From positions 1 through 64,000 of the forward strand of contig JACWCY010000004.1 in NCBI GenBank assembly GCA_014654455.1: a stretch of DNA of 64,000 nt, written 5' to 3'. Source of the DNA: Pelagibacterales bacterium SAG-MED01 (lineage in GTDB: Bacteria > Pseudomonadota > Alphaproteobacteria > Pelagibacterales > Pelagibacteraceae). A model generated the notes under the pieces. That model saw nothing but the letters and a program-made list of their open reading frames with translations. It had not been told where the DNA came from and made no database searches. A program made the position numbers and the translations under genes. This document shows positions 9,429 to 18,288 of the stretch, piece after piece; the stretch's first letter is position 1, and the number at the start of each line of letters is the position of its first letter.

Positions 9429-9977
9429 TTATTTTTTTTCTGGTGTATTTTCAAGTTTTTTTTCTGTCTTAGTTTCAGCTTTAGGGGCTTCTTCTTTTGC
9501 AGCCTCTGGTACTGGAACTTTTTCTGTTTTAAGCCCAGTTTCACTTTCTTTAGTTACTGGAGCCAAATTTTCTTCAGTCACAGTTTCGGGCTTAACATCT
9601 ATATCTATACCAATTTTTTTTCTAATTTTTTCTGCAATCCGGGCCGATTTACCAGTTCTATCTCTTAAATAATAAAGTTTTGCTCTTCTTACTTTTCCTG
9701 ATCGAATTACCTTAATCGTATCAATTAATGTCCCATATAATGGAAAAGTTCGCTCAACACCTTCTCCAAAAGATATTTTTCTTACAGTAAAAGATGAATT
9801 TAAATCTCTACTTTTTTTAGCAATACAAACACCTTCAAAATATTGAATTCTCTCTTTTTTACCTTCAGTAATTCTGACACCAACTTTAACTACATCTCCA
9901 GGAAAAAAATCAGGAATCTTTTTTTCTGAAAGAATTTTTTTAACGTTATGCTGGTTTATCTCTTCTATTGTTTTCAT
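9429..9977 (-). CDS. rplS: 50S ribosomal protein L19 with extended C-terminal tail
   Basis: Residues 1 to about 115 are standard L19, shown by [20 protein letters not shown], the [20 protein letters not shown] core and [19 protein letters not shown]19 lies at the 30S-50S interface. A tail of about 65 residues follows, rich in Glu, Lys, Pro and Ala ([21 protein letters not shown]), absent from the 115-residue E. coli protein. The track begins at a TTG (9992), but the ATG at 9977 ([14 protein letters not shown]) fits the family start better, giving 182 residues. Confidence 0.95.
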   Translation of the reverse strand: MKTIEEINQHNVKKILSEKKIPDFFPGDVVKVGVRITEGKKERIQYFEGVCIAKKSRDLNSSFTVRKISFGEGVERTFPLYGTLIDTIKVIRSGKVRRAKLYYLRDRTGKSARIAEKIRKKIGIDIDVKPETVTEENLAPVTKESETGLKTEKVPVPEAAKEEAPKAETKTEKKLENTPEKK

Positions 9978-9993
9978 TTTAATATTTAACAAA

Positions 9994-10680
9994 TTAGTCT
10001 TTCTTATATTTTTGCCACAAATCTGGTCTACGGTCGCGTGTTATAGCCTCAGATTGAGATAAACGCCAGTCTTTAATTTTACTATGATCTCCAGATAATA
10101 ATACCTCTGGTACTGATTTTTTCTCCCATATTTGAGGTTTTGTATATTGAGGATACTCTAAAAGGCCGTTTTCAAAGGTTTCATCGAGTGAAGATTTATC
10201 ATTTCCTAAAACCCCTGGCAAAAGTCTTAATATGCTATCAAGTACTACTAACGCAGCAGTCTCGCCTCCAGACAAAATATAATCTCCAATACTTATTTCT
10301 TCTATATTCCGTGTGGTTAAAACTCTTTCATCCACTCCTTCAAAATGCCCACAAATTAAGGATATAGATTTTTCTTTTGATAAGTCTTGAGCAAGTTTTT
10401 GGTCAAATTTTTTACCTTTAGGTGAAAGATAAAAAACTCTCTCTCCCTTTTTGTTATTTTGATCAAGTGCATTTGCCAAAACATCAGCTTTCAGCAACAT
10501 TCCTGTCCCACCACCATAAGGAGTATCATCAACTGTTTTATGTTTGTCAGTCGCTGCATCTCTAATGTTTACTATACTTAAGTTCCACAATTTATTAGAC
10601 AAAGCTTTTCCGAAAAGACCTTTGGATAATGGTCCAGGAAAAACTTCTGGATAAAGAGTAAATACTTGTGCTTGAAACAT
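9994..10680 (-). CDS. trmD: tRNA (guanine37-N1)-methyltransferase
   Basis: TrmD methylates G37 of tRNAs to prevent +1 frameshifting and uses a trefoil-knot SAM site. The 228-residue length and the motifs [15 protein letters not shown]-like (here [16 protein letters not shown]), [12 protein letters not shown] and [16 protein letters not shown] are diagnostic. The catalytic Asp and Arg lie in the [13 protein letters not shown] and [15 protein letters not shown] regions. It sits between rpsP and rplS. The rimM gene usually found between rpsP and trmD is absent. Confidence 0.97.
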   Translation of the reverse strand: MFQAQVFTLYPEVFPGPLSKGLFGKALSNKLWNLSIVNIRDAATDKHKTVDDTPYGGGTGMLLKADVLANALDQNNKKGERVFYLSPKGKKFDQKLAQDLSKEKSISLICGHFEGVDERVLTTRNIEEISIGDYILSGGETAALVVLDSILRLLPGVLGNDKSSLDETFENGLLEYPQYTKPQIWEKKSVPEVLLSGDHSKIKDWRLSQSEAITRDRRPDLWQKYKKD

Positions 10681-10694
10681 AAATAAAATCTAGA

Positions 10695-11171
10695 TTATTT
10701 TTTTTCCTCTTTAGGAGCTTCTTCCTTTTTAGCTGGGGCTGCATCTGCTTTAGGAGCTTCTTCCTTTTTAGCTGGGGCTGCATCTGCTTTAGGAGCTTCT
10801 TCCTTTTTAGCTGGGGCTGCATCTGCTTTAGGAGCTTCTTCCTTTTTAGCTTCTTCAGATCCTTCTTTTTTTCTATCTTTCTTAGGGACTGCTTTTTGAG
10901 GATTATTTCCATTAGCAGGCATAGGCATCAATTCATTTTCACCTAAAATTCTTGCTACTCTTGTTGTTGGTTGTGCACCTTGACCCAACCAATATTTGAT
11001 TCTTTCAGCCTCAAGTCCAATTCTTTCTTTTTTCTCTTTAGGAAGTAATGGATTGAAAAATCCTACTTTTTCAATAAATCTTCCATCTCTTGCAAATCGA
11101 CTGTCTGCTACAACTACCTTGTAAACAGGTCTTTTTTTTGTTCCACCTCTTGATAACCTTAACTTTAACAT
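10695..11171 (-). CDS. rpsP: 30S ribosomal protein S16 with repetitive C-terminal tail
   Basis: The first 80 or so residues are S16 ([47 protein letters not shown]), an assembly protein of the 30S body. The protein then extends to 158 residues, about twice the usual length. The last 50 residues are tandem copies of [13 protein letters not shown], encoded by a perfect 39-base DNA repeat. L19, two genes away, has a similar tail. An unusually clear ribosome binding site precedes the ATG. Confidence 0.96.
   Translation of the reverse strand: MLKLRLSRGGTKKRPVYKVVVADSRFARDGRFIEKVGFFNPLLPKEKKERIGLEAERIKYWLGQGAQPTTRVARILGENELMPMPANGNNPQKAVPKKDRKKEGSEEAKKEEAPKADAAPAKKEEAPKADAAPAKKEEAPKADAAPAKKEEAPKEEKK
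10713..10851 (-). repeat. 39-bp tandem repeat inside rpsP
   Basis: Three complete identical 39-base units start at 10713, 10752 and 10791, with a partial fourth from 10830. The unit begins aggagcttcttcctttttag on the plus strand and encodes the 13-residue Ala/Pro/Lys/Glu motif of the S16 tail. Exact identity at synonymous positions implies recent expansion or ongoing slippage. The repeat also keeps a second frame open and produces the spurious 105-residue ORF at 10595-10912. Confidence 0.93.
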
Positions 11172-11174
11172 TTA

Positions 11175-11180
11175 CTCTCC
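11175..11180 (-). promoter_or_regulatory. strong Shine-Dalgarno site for rpsP
   Basis: The minus strand reads AAAAGGAGAGTAAATG into the rpsP start. This purine-rich GGAGAG core is nearly consensus and stands out in this window, where most genes lack a recognisable site because starts overlap preceding stops. It fits a highly translated ribosomal protein gene. Confidence 0.7.
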
Positions 11181-11186
11181 TTTTTT

Positions 11187-12545
11187 TTATTTTAATTGAT
11201 TAAATAATTCTGGTGGTATTCCTTTATCAGACATACCTTGCAGATTTCCTTTAGACATCTTTTTCATCATTTCAGACATCATTTTAAATTGCTTTAGCAA
11301 TTTATTGATAGTGGCTGGGTCAGTACCAGAACCATTAGCAATTCTTTTTTTTCTTGAACCATCTATTATTTTTGGGTTCTCTCTCTCTTTTTTTGTCATA
11401 GACAAAATTATAGCTTCATTTTTTGTAATAACGCTCTCATCTATACCTGCAGCATCCATTTGTGATTTAACTTTAGATACCCCCGGCATAAAAGACATCA
11501 CTCCTTCTATCCCACCCATTTTTTTCATTTGTCTTAATTGGGTTAAATAATCTTGCATTGAGAATTGTCCTTTTTTTAAATTTTCTTCAGCCTTTTTAAT
11601 ATTTTCTTCACCTAAATCTTGTGCTGCTTTTTCTACCAGGGATACAATATCTCCCATTCCTAAAATTCTATTAGCAATTCTATCTGGATGAAAAACTTCA
11701 AGGTTTTCAATTTTTTCACCTACACCTAAAAATTTAATTGGGACTTGAGAAACAAACTTCATACTAACAGCGGCTCCACCTCTAGCATCACCATCTGCTC
11801 TAGTTAAAATTATACCTGAGAGATTTACTGTATTTTTAAATTCTTTTGCAACAGATGCTGCTACTTGTCCAGTAAGTGAGTCTGCAACCAAAAATGTCTC
11901 TGCAGGCTTAATTGTATTTTCAATTTGTTTGATTTCACTCATCATTTGTAAATCTATTTGTGTTCTACCTGCGGTATCAAATAATATAATGTCAGCCCCA
12001 TTTAAATTAGCAGCACTTTTGGCCCTTTGACAAATATCAGCTGGTTGTTGACCTTCGATTATAGGAAGGGTTAAAATATTATTTTGTTCTCCTAAAGATT
12101 TTAATTGTTCTTGAGCGGCTGGCCTATAAATGTCTAAACTAACCATCATAACTTTTTTCTTTTTTGTATTCTCTAAATATTTTGCAAGTTTTGCAGTTGT
12201 AGTTGTTTTACCAGAGCCTTGTAATCCAACCAACATCATTGGCACTGGTGGAACTACATTAAGATTTATATCGCTATTTTTTTCTCCTAGTAAACTAACT
12301 AATTCATCATAAACAATCTTAACCACCATATCTCCAGGTGATGTTGATCTTATTATTTCTTGCCCTAAAGCTTTTGGCCTAACCTTTTCAATAAATTCTT
12401 TGGCAACATTTAACGAGACGTCTGCTTCAAGAAGAGCTTGTCTTATTCCTCTCAAGCCTTCATCAACTTGATTTTCATCAAGTGATGGAGCTTTTTTTAA
12501 AGAAGAAAAAATTTCTTCAAATTTATTTGTTAAATTTTCAAACAT
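11187..12545 (-). CDS. ffh: signal recognition particle GTPase Ffh (SRP54)
   Basis: Ffh binds signal sequences together with SRP RNA and docks with FtsY. The order is N domain (1-90), GTPase G domain with GLQGSGKTTTTAK (near 105), DIYRPAAQEQL, DTAGR and TRADGDARGG, then the methionine-rich M domain ending in MMSEMMKKMSKGNLQGM. The track starts nine codons early at 12572. MFENLTNKFEEIF at 12545 is the usual Ffh start and gives 452 residues. It is preceded by a structured leader and is the first gene of the rpsP-trmD-rplS-leu run. Confidence 0.97.
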   Translation of the reverse strand: MFENLTNKFEEIFSSLKKAPSLDENQVDEGLRGIRQALLEADVSLNVAKEFIEKVRPKALGQEIIRSTSPGDMVVKIVYDELVSLLGEKNSDINLNVVPPVPMMLVGLQGSGKTTTTAKLAKYLENTKKKKVMMVSLDIYRPAAQEQLKSLGEQNNILTLPIIEGQQPADICQRAKSAANLNGADIILFDTAGRTQIDLQMMSEIKQIENTIKPAETFLVADSLTGQVAASVAKEFKNTVNLSGIILTRADGDARGGAAVSMKFVSQVPIKFLGVGEKIENLEVFHPDRIANRILGMGDIVSLVEKAAQDLGEENIKKAEENLKKGQFSMQDYLTQLRQMKKMGGIEGVMSFMPGVSKVKSQMDAAGIDESVITKNEAIILSMTKKERENPKIIDGSRKKRIANGSGTDPATINKLLKQFKMMSEMMKKMSKGNLQGMSDKGIPPELFNQLK

Positions 12546-12660
12546 ATTTATTACACACAGCAGTAATCGCACTAGTGGGCGAACCCTCGCTGACTAGTGT
12601 CGATCTCTTTGTTTCCAAAGACACCGCAAATTTAACGTTTTTGCGGAAACTGCCACAAAC
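12546..12660 (-). promoter_or_regulatory. structured 5' leader RNA of ffh (candidate cis-regulatory element)
   Basis: This gap is visibly less AT-rich than its surroundings and holds three consecutive perfect inverted repeats: CACTAGT/ACTAGTG (12570-12576 with 12593-12599), TCTTTG/CAAAGA (12606-12611 with 12616-12621) and CCGCAAA/TTTGCGG (12624-12630 with 12640-12646). GTGT at 12597-12600 can instead pair with ACAC at 12621-12624, so two folds compete. Comparative work on Candidatus Pelagibacter ubique described a candidate cis-regulatory RNA before the gene for the SRP protein component, and this matches in location and character. The promoter would lie around 12660-12690, where the minus strand has TTGACT and TATAGT at a spacing shorter than ideal. 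Confidence 0.72.
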
Positions 12661-12706
12661 TATAATAGAGGTTCAAAAAGTCAATAAATAAGTTAAATAA
12701 CTATAT

Positions 12707-13531
12707 ATGGACATTAAAGCTTTTAAAATGGATGGATTAGGTAATGATTTTGTTATCATTGATAATAGACAAAAAATTACTGACTTATCAGAGGAACAGA
12801 TAATTAAAATTTGTGATAGAAATTTTGTTGGATGTGATCAATTAATATTAATTGAAAAAGATAACACCACCGATGCTCGCTTAAAGTTTTTTAATTCTGA
12901 TGGAGGTGAATCAGGTGCTTGCGGAAATGGTACAAGATGCGTTGCTGATTTAATTTCAAAAGAAAAAGATAACAAAACTATAATTCTAACCACTCTATCT
13001 GGAAATTTAAAATCTAAAATACTAGGAAACAATCTAGTTACAACTGAGATTGGAAATGCAAAAACTAAGTGGAACGAAATTCCTCTATTGTATAAATTAA
13101 ATACACTTAATCTAAATATAAAAATTAATGACATAAATAACAAAGAGCATTCTGGTGGCACTGCTATTAATGTTGGAAACCCTCATGTTATATTTTTTAT
13201 GAATGAAATTGAAAATTTTGATATTACAAAAATTGGTCCAAAAATTGAGAGTCATAAGATGTTTCCAGAAAAATGTAACGTTACAATTGCTAAAGTGATA
13301 AATAAAAACTTAATTAAAGTTAAAGTCTGGGAAAGAGGTGCTGGATTAACGAAAGCATGTGGAACTGCAGCATGTGCAACAGCATATGCTGGCAAGTTAA
13401 ATGACCTTACTAACAATAATACAGATATAGAATTTGAGACTGGAAAATTATCAATTTTTATAGATGAAAAAAATTCTATTCATATGAAAGGTCCTGTTTC
13501 AGATATAGAAGAAATTTTAATAAAATTATAA
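12707..13531 (+). CDS. dapF: diaminopimelate epimerase
   Basis: DapF converts LL- to meso-diaminopimelate for lysine and peptidoglycan synthesis. The 274-residue protein has the two catalytic cysteines in ESGACGNGTRC (near residue 72) and TKACGTAACATAY (near residue 222), together with MDGLGNDFVIID at the N-terminus. It is transcribed divergently from ffh, sharing a 160-base gap. It ends TAATG with the ftsY start. Confidence 0.97.
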   Translation: MDIKAFKMDGLGNDFVIIDNRQKITDLSEEQIIKICDRNFVGCDQLILIEKDNTTDARLKFFNSDGGESGACGNGTRCVADLISKEKDNKTIILTTLSGNLKSKILGNNLVTTEIGNAKTKWNEIPLLYKLNTLNLNIKINDINNKEHSGGTAINVGNPHVIFFMNEIENFDITKIGPKIESHKMFPEKCNVTIAKVINKNLIKVKVWERGAGLTKACGTAACATAYAGKLNDLTNNNTDIEFETGKLSIFIDEKNSIHMKGPVSDIEEILIKL

Positions 13532-14448
13532 TGGGAATATTCGATAAATTTAAAAAAGGTTTTCAAAAAAGTGCTTCAGCTTTTTCATCTGGTCTTAAAG
13601 AAATAATTATAAAAAAAGAAATAGATGACGAAAATTTAAATAAAATTGAAGAATTTTTAATCCAATCAGATGTTGGTATTGAGGCTGCATCCGAAATAAA
13701 AGAAATAATTTCAACGAAGAAAGTTGATCCTAATAAAGATTTAACAAAAGAAATAAATCTTATTTTAAAAGAATACATTATTTCGTTAATGAAGCCCTTG
13801 GAAAATAATTCTTTTTTTTTAAAAAAAAAAAAACTTAACGCAACTTTAATTTCTGGAGTGAATGGTGTTGGTAAAACAACAAGCATTGGTAAAATTGGTA
13901 AAATTTTGAAAACCAATGGTAATAAAGTTATGTTTGCAGCTTCAGATACTTTTCGAGCTGCAGCTATTGAACAATTAGAAAATTGGGCTAATAAAATAGA
14001 TGTTCAAATAATAAAATCATCACAAGGGTCAGACCCTGCTTCAGTTGCATATAAAGCTATTGAAGGAGCTATTAATAATAATTTCGATCAAGTTTTAATT
14101 GATACAGCTGGAAGACTTCAAAATAAAAAAAATTTAATGGAGGAGTATAAAAAGATTGCTAATGTAACAAAAAAAATTGACCCTGATGCTCCCCATGATG
14201 TTATTTTGGTTTTAGATGCGACTTCTGGTCAAAATATAATTAATCAAGTAGAAGAATTTAATAAGATCATTCCTATAACAGGTATCATCATGACAAAATT
14301 AGATGGGACTGCAAAAGGTGGTATTTTATTGGCGCTAGCAAAAAAATATAAACTTCCAATTATTGCTTTAGGTTTAGGTGAAAAAGAAGATGACCTACAA
14401 ATATTTGAAGCTGAAAAATTTGCTGAGGCTTTTACCCAAACTAGTTAA
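13531..14448 (+). CDS. ftsY: signal recognition particle receptor FtsY
   Basis: This SRP receptor GTPase of 305 residues is almost only the NG domain, without the long acidic N-terminal A domain of E. coli FtsY. Motifs are SGVNGVGKTTSIGK near residue 110, DTFRAAAIEQLE, LIDTAGRLQNK and TKLDGTAKGG. It overlaps dapF by one base (TAATG). Its 3' end overlaps the convergent gene by eight bases. Having SRP (ffh) and its receptor within 2 kb is notable. Confidence 0.97.
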   Translation: MGIFDKFKKGFQKSASAFSSGLKEIIIKKEIDDENLNKIEEFLIQSDVGIEAASEIKEIISTKKVDPNKDLTKEINLILKEYIISLMKPLENNSFFLKKKKLNATLISGVNGVGKTTSIGKIGKILKTNGNKVMFAASDTFRAAAIEQLENWANKIDVQIIKSSQGSDPASVAYKAIEGAINNNFDQVLIDTAGRLQNKKNLMEEYKKIANVTKKIDPDAPHDVILVLDATSGQNIINQVEEFNKIIPITGIIMTKLDGTAKGGILLALAKKYKLPIIALGLGEKEDDLQIFEAEKFAEAFTQTS

Positions 14449-15004
14449 TTAAATTACTTGATATTAGTGGTTTATAAAAACTACACTTATAATTATTTTT
14501 AAATTCATAATGACCACAATTTTTTGCAAAAGAAGATATAATAAAATCAAATTTACCAGTACTTGGATATAATTCTAATTTTTTCTCCATAATATCAAAT
14601 TTAAAATTAGCATTTAAACTTTTAACAGCACTAATCATTATTAAAGTTTTGTTATCTTTTAAAAGATAATAAGCAAAATCATCTGGAAATACCGGAAAAT
14701 CATATTCCTCAAGGTAATACTTTGCATGAGACGGAAACCAATCGTAAGATATTAAAGAAGATGAAGTTTTAGTTTTATAATCATAAATATAAAGATCTTT
14801 TGGATGGTCATTAATATAATTTTCATTCTCACCTCTGGCTAAAATTGAATTTTCTCTGCCCTTAAAATACAAGGCAAAATCTTTATTATGAGAGTTCATT
14901 TGATCTATATGAAAAAGATTATCAGGTGAAAACTCATTATCTTTCGCAATAGCAATTTGACTCAGAGAAAAAAGGGAAATAATTAATAAAAATAATCTAC
15001 TCAC
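14441..15004 (-). CDS. exported protein of unknown function
   Basis: This 187-residue protein has a clear signal peptide (MSRLFLLIISLFSLSQIAIA) and a mature part rich in Tyr, Phe, Asp and Lys. Only two cysteines are visible near the C-terminus (KNCGHYEFKNNYKCSFYK), spaced for one disulfide. No family is recognised. It converges on ftsY with an eight-base overlap of coding sequence. Confidence 0.7.
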   Translation of the reverse strand: MSRLFLLIISLFSLSQIAIAKDNEFSPDNLFHIDQMNSHNKDFALYFKGRENSILARGENENYINDHPKDLYIYDYKTKTSSSLISYDWFPSHAKYYLEEYDFPVFPDDFAYYLLKDNKTLIMISAVKSLNANFKFDIMEKKLELYPSTGKFDFIISSFAKNCGHYEFKNNYKCSFYKPLISSNLIN

Positions 15005-15053
15005 ATTAAAAAATTAATCAATAATATTGAATTTTATTTGGTTGGAATGTGGC

Positions 15054-15872
15054 TTAATTTAAACTTTTGAGGAATGATTTAAGTGCAAAGACTAACTTTT
15101 CGTCATATTCCATCATATGATTGTCATATTTAGTAAAGTATGAATATTTTGGTTCATTTGCTATCTCATAAATTTTTTTTCCCATTGAGAATGGAACGAT
15201 TTGATCTACTTCACCATGCATAACTAAGATAGGTGAATTTATATTTTTAACTTTTTTATAATTTTCAAATTTATCTTTAAGTAACAAATTAACTGGTATA
15301 TATGGGTAGAATGTTTTTGCAGCTTCTATCATTGAAGTAAATGGAGTTTCTAAAATTATACCTGCATAATTCTTATTTTGAGCTAAATGCGTAGCTACAC
15401 CTGTACCCAAAGACTCTCCATATAAAATAAGATTTTTTTGATCCACTCCTTTTTTAATCAACCAATTAATTGCACTATTGCCGTCAATATATAGTCCTTC
15501 TTCTGAAGGTTTCCCATTATTTCCACTAAAACCCCTCCAAGCAATAATCAAAAAATTAATATTCATATCTTTAAAATGATTAAGTTTATGAATTCTATTT
15601 TCTAGAGATCCTGCATTTCCATGAAAGTAAATTAGGGTTTTATAGTTTTTTAAGTCTTTTTCATGGTACCATCCAAGTAGCTCAATATTATCAGGTGTTT
15701 GAATTTTAACTTCTTTTATATTTACAGAAATTTCATCTCCTGAATAATTATTTTCGTTTGGATGATAAAGTAAGTTTCGTTGGTAGAAGTATAAAAATAC
15801 TAAAACGATCAAATATAAAAAAAAGATAACTAAAACTAATTGCAATAAATTCTTCCTAAACTTTTTTAACAT
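15054..15872 (-). CDS. alpha/beta hydrolase, ABHD13/BEM46-like, membrane anchored
   Basis: The 272-residue protein has one N-terminal membrane helix (about 10-30, LVLVIFFLYLIVLVFLYFY) and then an alpha/beta hydrolase domain. Visible are the oxyanion motif YFHGNAGSLENR (near 81), the nucleophile elbow LYGESLGTGVATHLA with Ser near residue 151, the acidic residue in MHGEVDQIVPF and the catalytic His in YDNHMMEYDE. It is probably an inner-membrane esterase or peptidase facing the periplasm. Its start overlaps the end of the EamA gene. The substrate is unknown. Confidence 0.82.
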   Translation of the reverse strand: MLKKFRKNLLQLVLVIFFLYLIVLVFLYFYQRNLLYHPNENNYSGDEISVNIKEVKIQTPDNIELLGWYHEKDLKNYKTLIYFHGNAGSLENRIHKLNHFKDMNINFLIIAWRGFSGNNGKPSEEGLYIDGNSAINWLIKKGVDQKNLILYGESLGTGVATHLAQNKNYAGIILETPFTSMIEAAKTFYPYIPVNLLLKDKFENYKKVKNINSPILVMHGEVDQIVPFSMGKKIYEIANEPKYSYFTKYDNHMMEYDEKLVFALKSFLKSLN

Positions 15873-16761
15873 TTTTTTTTTTTGCTAAGTATATGCCAAT
15901 AAATACTAAAACCGTTCCAATCAAATGATAATTTTCTAATTTTTCTTCAAATAAAAAATAACCATAAATTGCGCCATAAATTGTAAAAATATACAATGTA
16001 AATCCAGTCAAAGATGCACCAAGTTTTTTTTGAACCATTGTATAAAGAGTAAATGCTATTATACCTGGAGAAATTGCTGCAAAAATTACCCACATAAAAA
16101 ATTCTCTATTAAATATAGTTTTTTCAAAAAAAATTTCTTCACCAATATAAAAAGGTAATAAGCTAATAGCCCCAAATAATGCAATTAAAGTAAATCTTTG
16201 AAAAATCTTAAGTTTTGTTTTCCAATAAAATAAATAAATTGAGTATAGTGCCCATCCTATTGCTGCGGCTAACATCCAAAGATCACCAATAGTAAAATTA
16301 AGATTTATTAATAAATAAAAATCACCCTTTATAATAATTGCAAATACACCAATTAAACAAGTTACAAGCCCAATAATTTTGGTGAGACTAATTTTTTCAT
16401 TAAAAAATATACCAGAAATCAAAATTATAAATATTGGAGAAGACGTATATATAATTCCCATATTAGTAACTGTAGTAGTTTGACCTGCTAAGAAAGGAAA
16501 AGCACCACAAACACCACAGCCTGTTGCTCCTAAGAAAAAAAGTTTTTGATATTCTTTTTTCATAATTTTATAATTTTTTTTTAACGATACATACGTAAAA
16601 GGTAACAGAATAAGAAAAACTAATGTCCATCTCCAAAATGCTAAAGAAATTGGTGGAACATGTTCAACACCACCTCGAGCTACAACCAGATTCGATGCCA
16701 TAAAAATGGGTTGAATAAATAAAAGTGAAAATGCAAAAAGATTATTAGTTTTTGTGTTCAA
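15856..16761 (-). CDS. EamA/DMT-family permease
   Basis: The 301-residue protein has about ten hydrophobic helices arranged as two EamA repeats. The first begins SNLVVARGGVEHVPPISLAFWRW, the second around GDLWMLAAAIGWALYSIYLFYW. This superfamily exports metabolites or imports small solutes in the inner membrane. The basic C-terminus (LAKKKNVKKV) overlaps the hydrolase start by 17 bases. No substrate can be read from the sequence. Confidence 0.88.
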   Translation of the reverse strand: MNTKTNNLFAFSLLFIQPIFMASNLVVARGGVEHVPPISLAFWRWTLVFLILLPFTYVSLKKNYKIMKKEYQKLFFLGATGCGVCGAFPFLAGQTTTVTNMGIIYTSSPIFIILISGIFFNEKISLTKIIGLVTCLIGVFAIIIKGDFYLLINLNFTIGDLWMLAAAIGWALYSIYLFYWKTKLKIFQRFTLIALFGAISLLPFYIGEEIFFEKTIFNREFFMWVIFAAISPGIIAFTLYTMVQKKLGASLTGFTLYIFTIYGAIYGYFLFEEKLENYHLIGTVLVFIGIYLAKKKNVKKV

Positions 16762-16780
16762 TGATTTTCTTTTGAATTAT

Positions 16781-16957
16781 TTATTTTTTATCAAAGAAGG
16801 CTTCGTAAACCATCATAAAGATTGCAATCCCCATTAAAATATAAACAGGTAATACATCAAAGAAACCAATCATAGATGATCTAGTTAAAGTTGTAGCAAG
16901 ACCAACTAAAAAAGCGATAGCAAGTAAAGAGCCTAAAAATGTTGTGAACTTTTGCAT
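16781..16957 (-). CDS. small two-helix membrane protein, unknown function
   Basis: From the ATG at 16957 (MQKFTTFLGSLLAIAFLVG) this encodes 58 residues with two hydrophobic helices split by a short polar turn, ending EAFFDKK. The track extends it 12 codons upstream into the amidase gene, which is unlikely. It starts one base after the amidase stop, so it belongs to the same transcript. No family is recognised. Confidence 0.6.
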   Translation of the reverse strand: MQKFTTFLGSLLAIAFLVGLATTLTRSSMIGFFDVLPVYILMGIAIFMMVYEAFFDKK

Positions 16958-16958
16958 T

Positions 16959-18284
16959 TTAATTATTACATTCCTTTTCCAACCAATTAGCAACCCCTAA
17001 AAATCTATGATCATCATAACGATTTCCTATAAGCTGAACTCCTAATGGTAAATTATTTTCGCCTTCGAGCAATGGAAGAGAAATACAAGGTGTTCCTAGA
17101 TAAGACCATACTTTATTAAATTCTGCTGTTCCGGTACTCTTCAAACCCTTAGGCGCTACACCAGGACTAGAGGGCGATAGTACACCATGGTAATCTTCGA
17201 AGACTTCTTGGTAAGATTCATAACTTCTTTTTTTAAAATCAATTGCTTCGGCATATTCTTTTGCTGAATACTTGTTACCATTAGCTATGGCAGTTTGCAT
17301 ATATTTTGATAATTTTGCTTTGTACTTTTTGTAATACATTGCAAAATTATTGGCCAAATCCGTTTCGTGAATTATTTGATGATATTTATGAATATCTTTA
17401 AAATATGATGGCGTGTCAAATATCTCAATATTTTTAAATGACTTAATAAAATATTCAAAAGACTCTCTAGATTTTTTGTCAATTATCTTCCAATAGTCTG
17501 ACTTATAAAAAATAAACTTAGGTTCATATGCTGGGCCTTTTTTTGTTTCTTCTAAAATATTTTCAGCTGAATAATAAATAGTTGCTGGATCATGATGATC
17601 TTTTTTAATTAAAACCTTTGCTAATAACGCTACATCTTCAACAGTTCTTCCAAATATACCCATATGATCTAACGTATATGAGGTTCTCAAAACACCATTT
17701 CTTGAAATTAGACCATAAGTTGGTTTATATCCAACAACACCACAATAAGAAGCGGGCCTTATAACTGACCCACCTGTTTGTGATCCAATTGAAAGTGGTG
17801 CCATAAAAGACGCAACTGAGGCTGCTGAACCGCTAGATGAACCTCCTGGTGTTCTTAAATAGTCGTGAGGATTGGTTGTTTTTGATGGTCCTAAATATGC
17901 TAATTCCGATGTAGCCGTTTTACCCATAACAATAGCACCAGCGGAATGTAAAAGTTCAACTATCTCAGCATTTTGAGAATAAGATTTACCTTTTCTAATA
18001 GGTGTTCCACACTCTGTTGGCATATCTACAGTTCCTATTATATCTTTTAAGGCTACTGGAACTCCGTGTAATGAACCTACAGGTTTTCCTGATTTTCTAT
18101 GCTCATCTGAATCAGCAGCTTTCTCTAATAAAACTTTTTTGTCAAAGTGAGCCCACGCTTTAATATCTTTTTCGAATTTATTTATTCTTTCAATATATTT
18201 TTCACAAACTTCAACTGAGCTTAAATGACCTTCTTTAATTTTTGAGGCCATCTCTTCAACACTTAACGAAAATATATCAATCAT
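16959..18284 (-). CDS. amidase (amidase signature family)
   Basis: The amidase signature core is complete. The catalytic Lys is in GVPVALKDIIG (near 78), the cis-Ser in GGSSSGSAASVASF and the nucleophile Ser in GSQTGGSVIRPASYCG. These enzymes hydrolyse carboxylic amides to acid and ammonia. The track start is inside the TRAP permease gene; MIDIFSLSVEEMASKI at 18284 gives 441 residues and starts five bases after dctM. Linkage to the TRAP importer suggests an imported or derived amide substrate, but this is inference. GatA is a relative, but no gatB or gatC is adjacent. Confidence 0.88.
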   Translation of the reverse strand: MIDIFSLSVEEMASKIKEGHLSSVEVCEKYIERINKFEKDIKAWAHFDKKVLLEKAADSDEHRKSGKPVGSLHGVPVALKDIIGTVDMPTECGTPIRKGKSYSQNAEIVELLHSAGAIVMGKTATSELAYLGPSKTTNPHDYLRTPGGSSSGSAASVASFMAPLSIGSQTGGSVIRPASYCGVVGYKPTYGLISRNGVLRTSYTLDHMGIFGRTVEDVALLAKVLIKKDHHDPATIYYSAENILEETKKGPAYEPKFIFYKSDYWKIIDKKSRESFEYFIKSFKNIEIFDTPSYFKDIHKYHQIIHETDLANNFAMYYKKYKAKLSKYMQTAIANGNKYSAKEYAEAIDFKKRSYESYQEVFEDYHGVLSPSSPGVAPKGLKSTGTAEFNKVWSYLGTPCISLPLLEGENNLPLGVQLIGNRYDDHRFLGVANWLEKECNN

Positions 18285-18288
18285 TTTT

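Noticed and set aside
10595-10912. 105-residue minus-strand ORF with repeated [13 protein letters not shown] motif
   Set aside because: It is a shifted frame through the 39-bp repeat of rpsP; the repeat length is a multiple of three, so every frame stays open.
12546-12706. SRP (4.5S) RNA gene next to ffh
   Set aside because: The conserved SRP RNA core with its GGAA tetraloop region is not visible; the leader is better explained as a cis-regulatory element.
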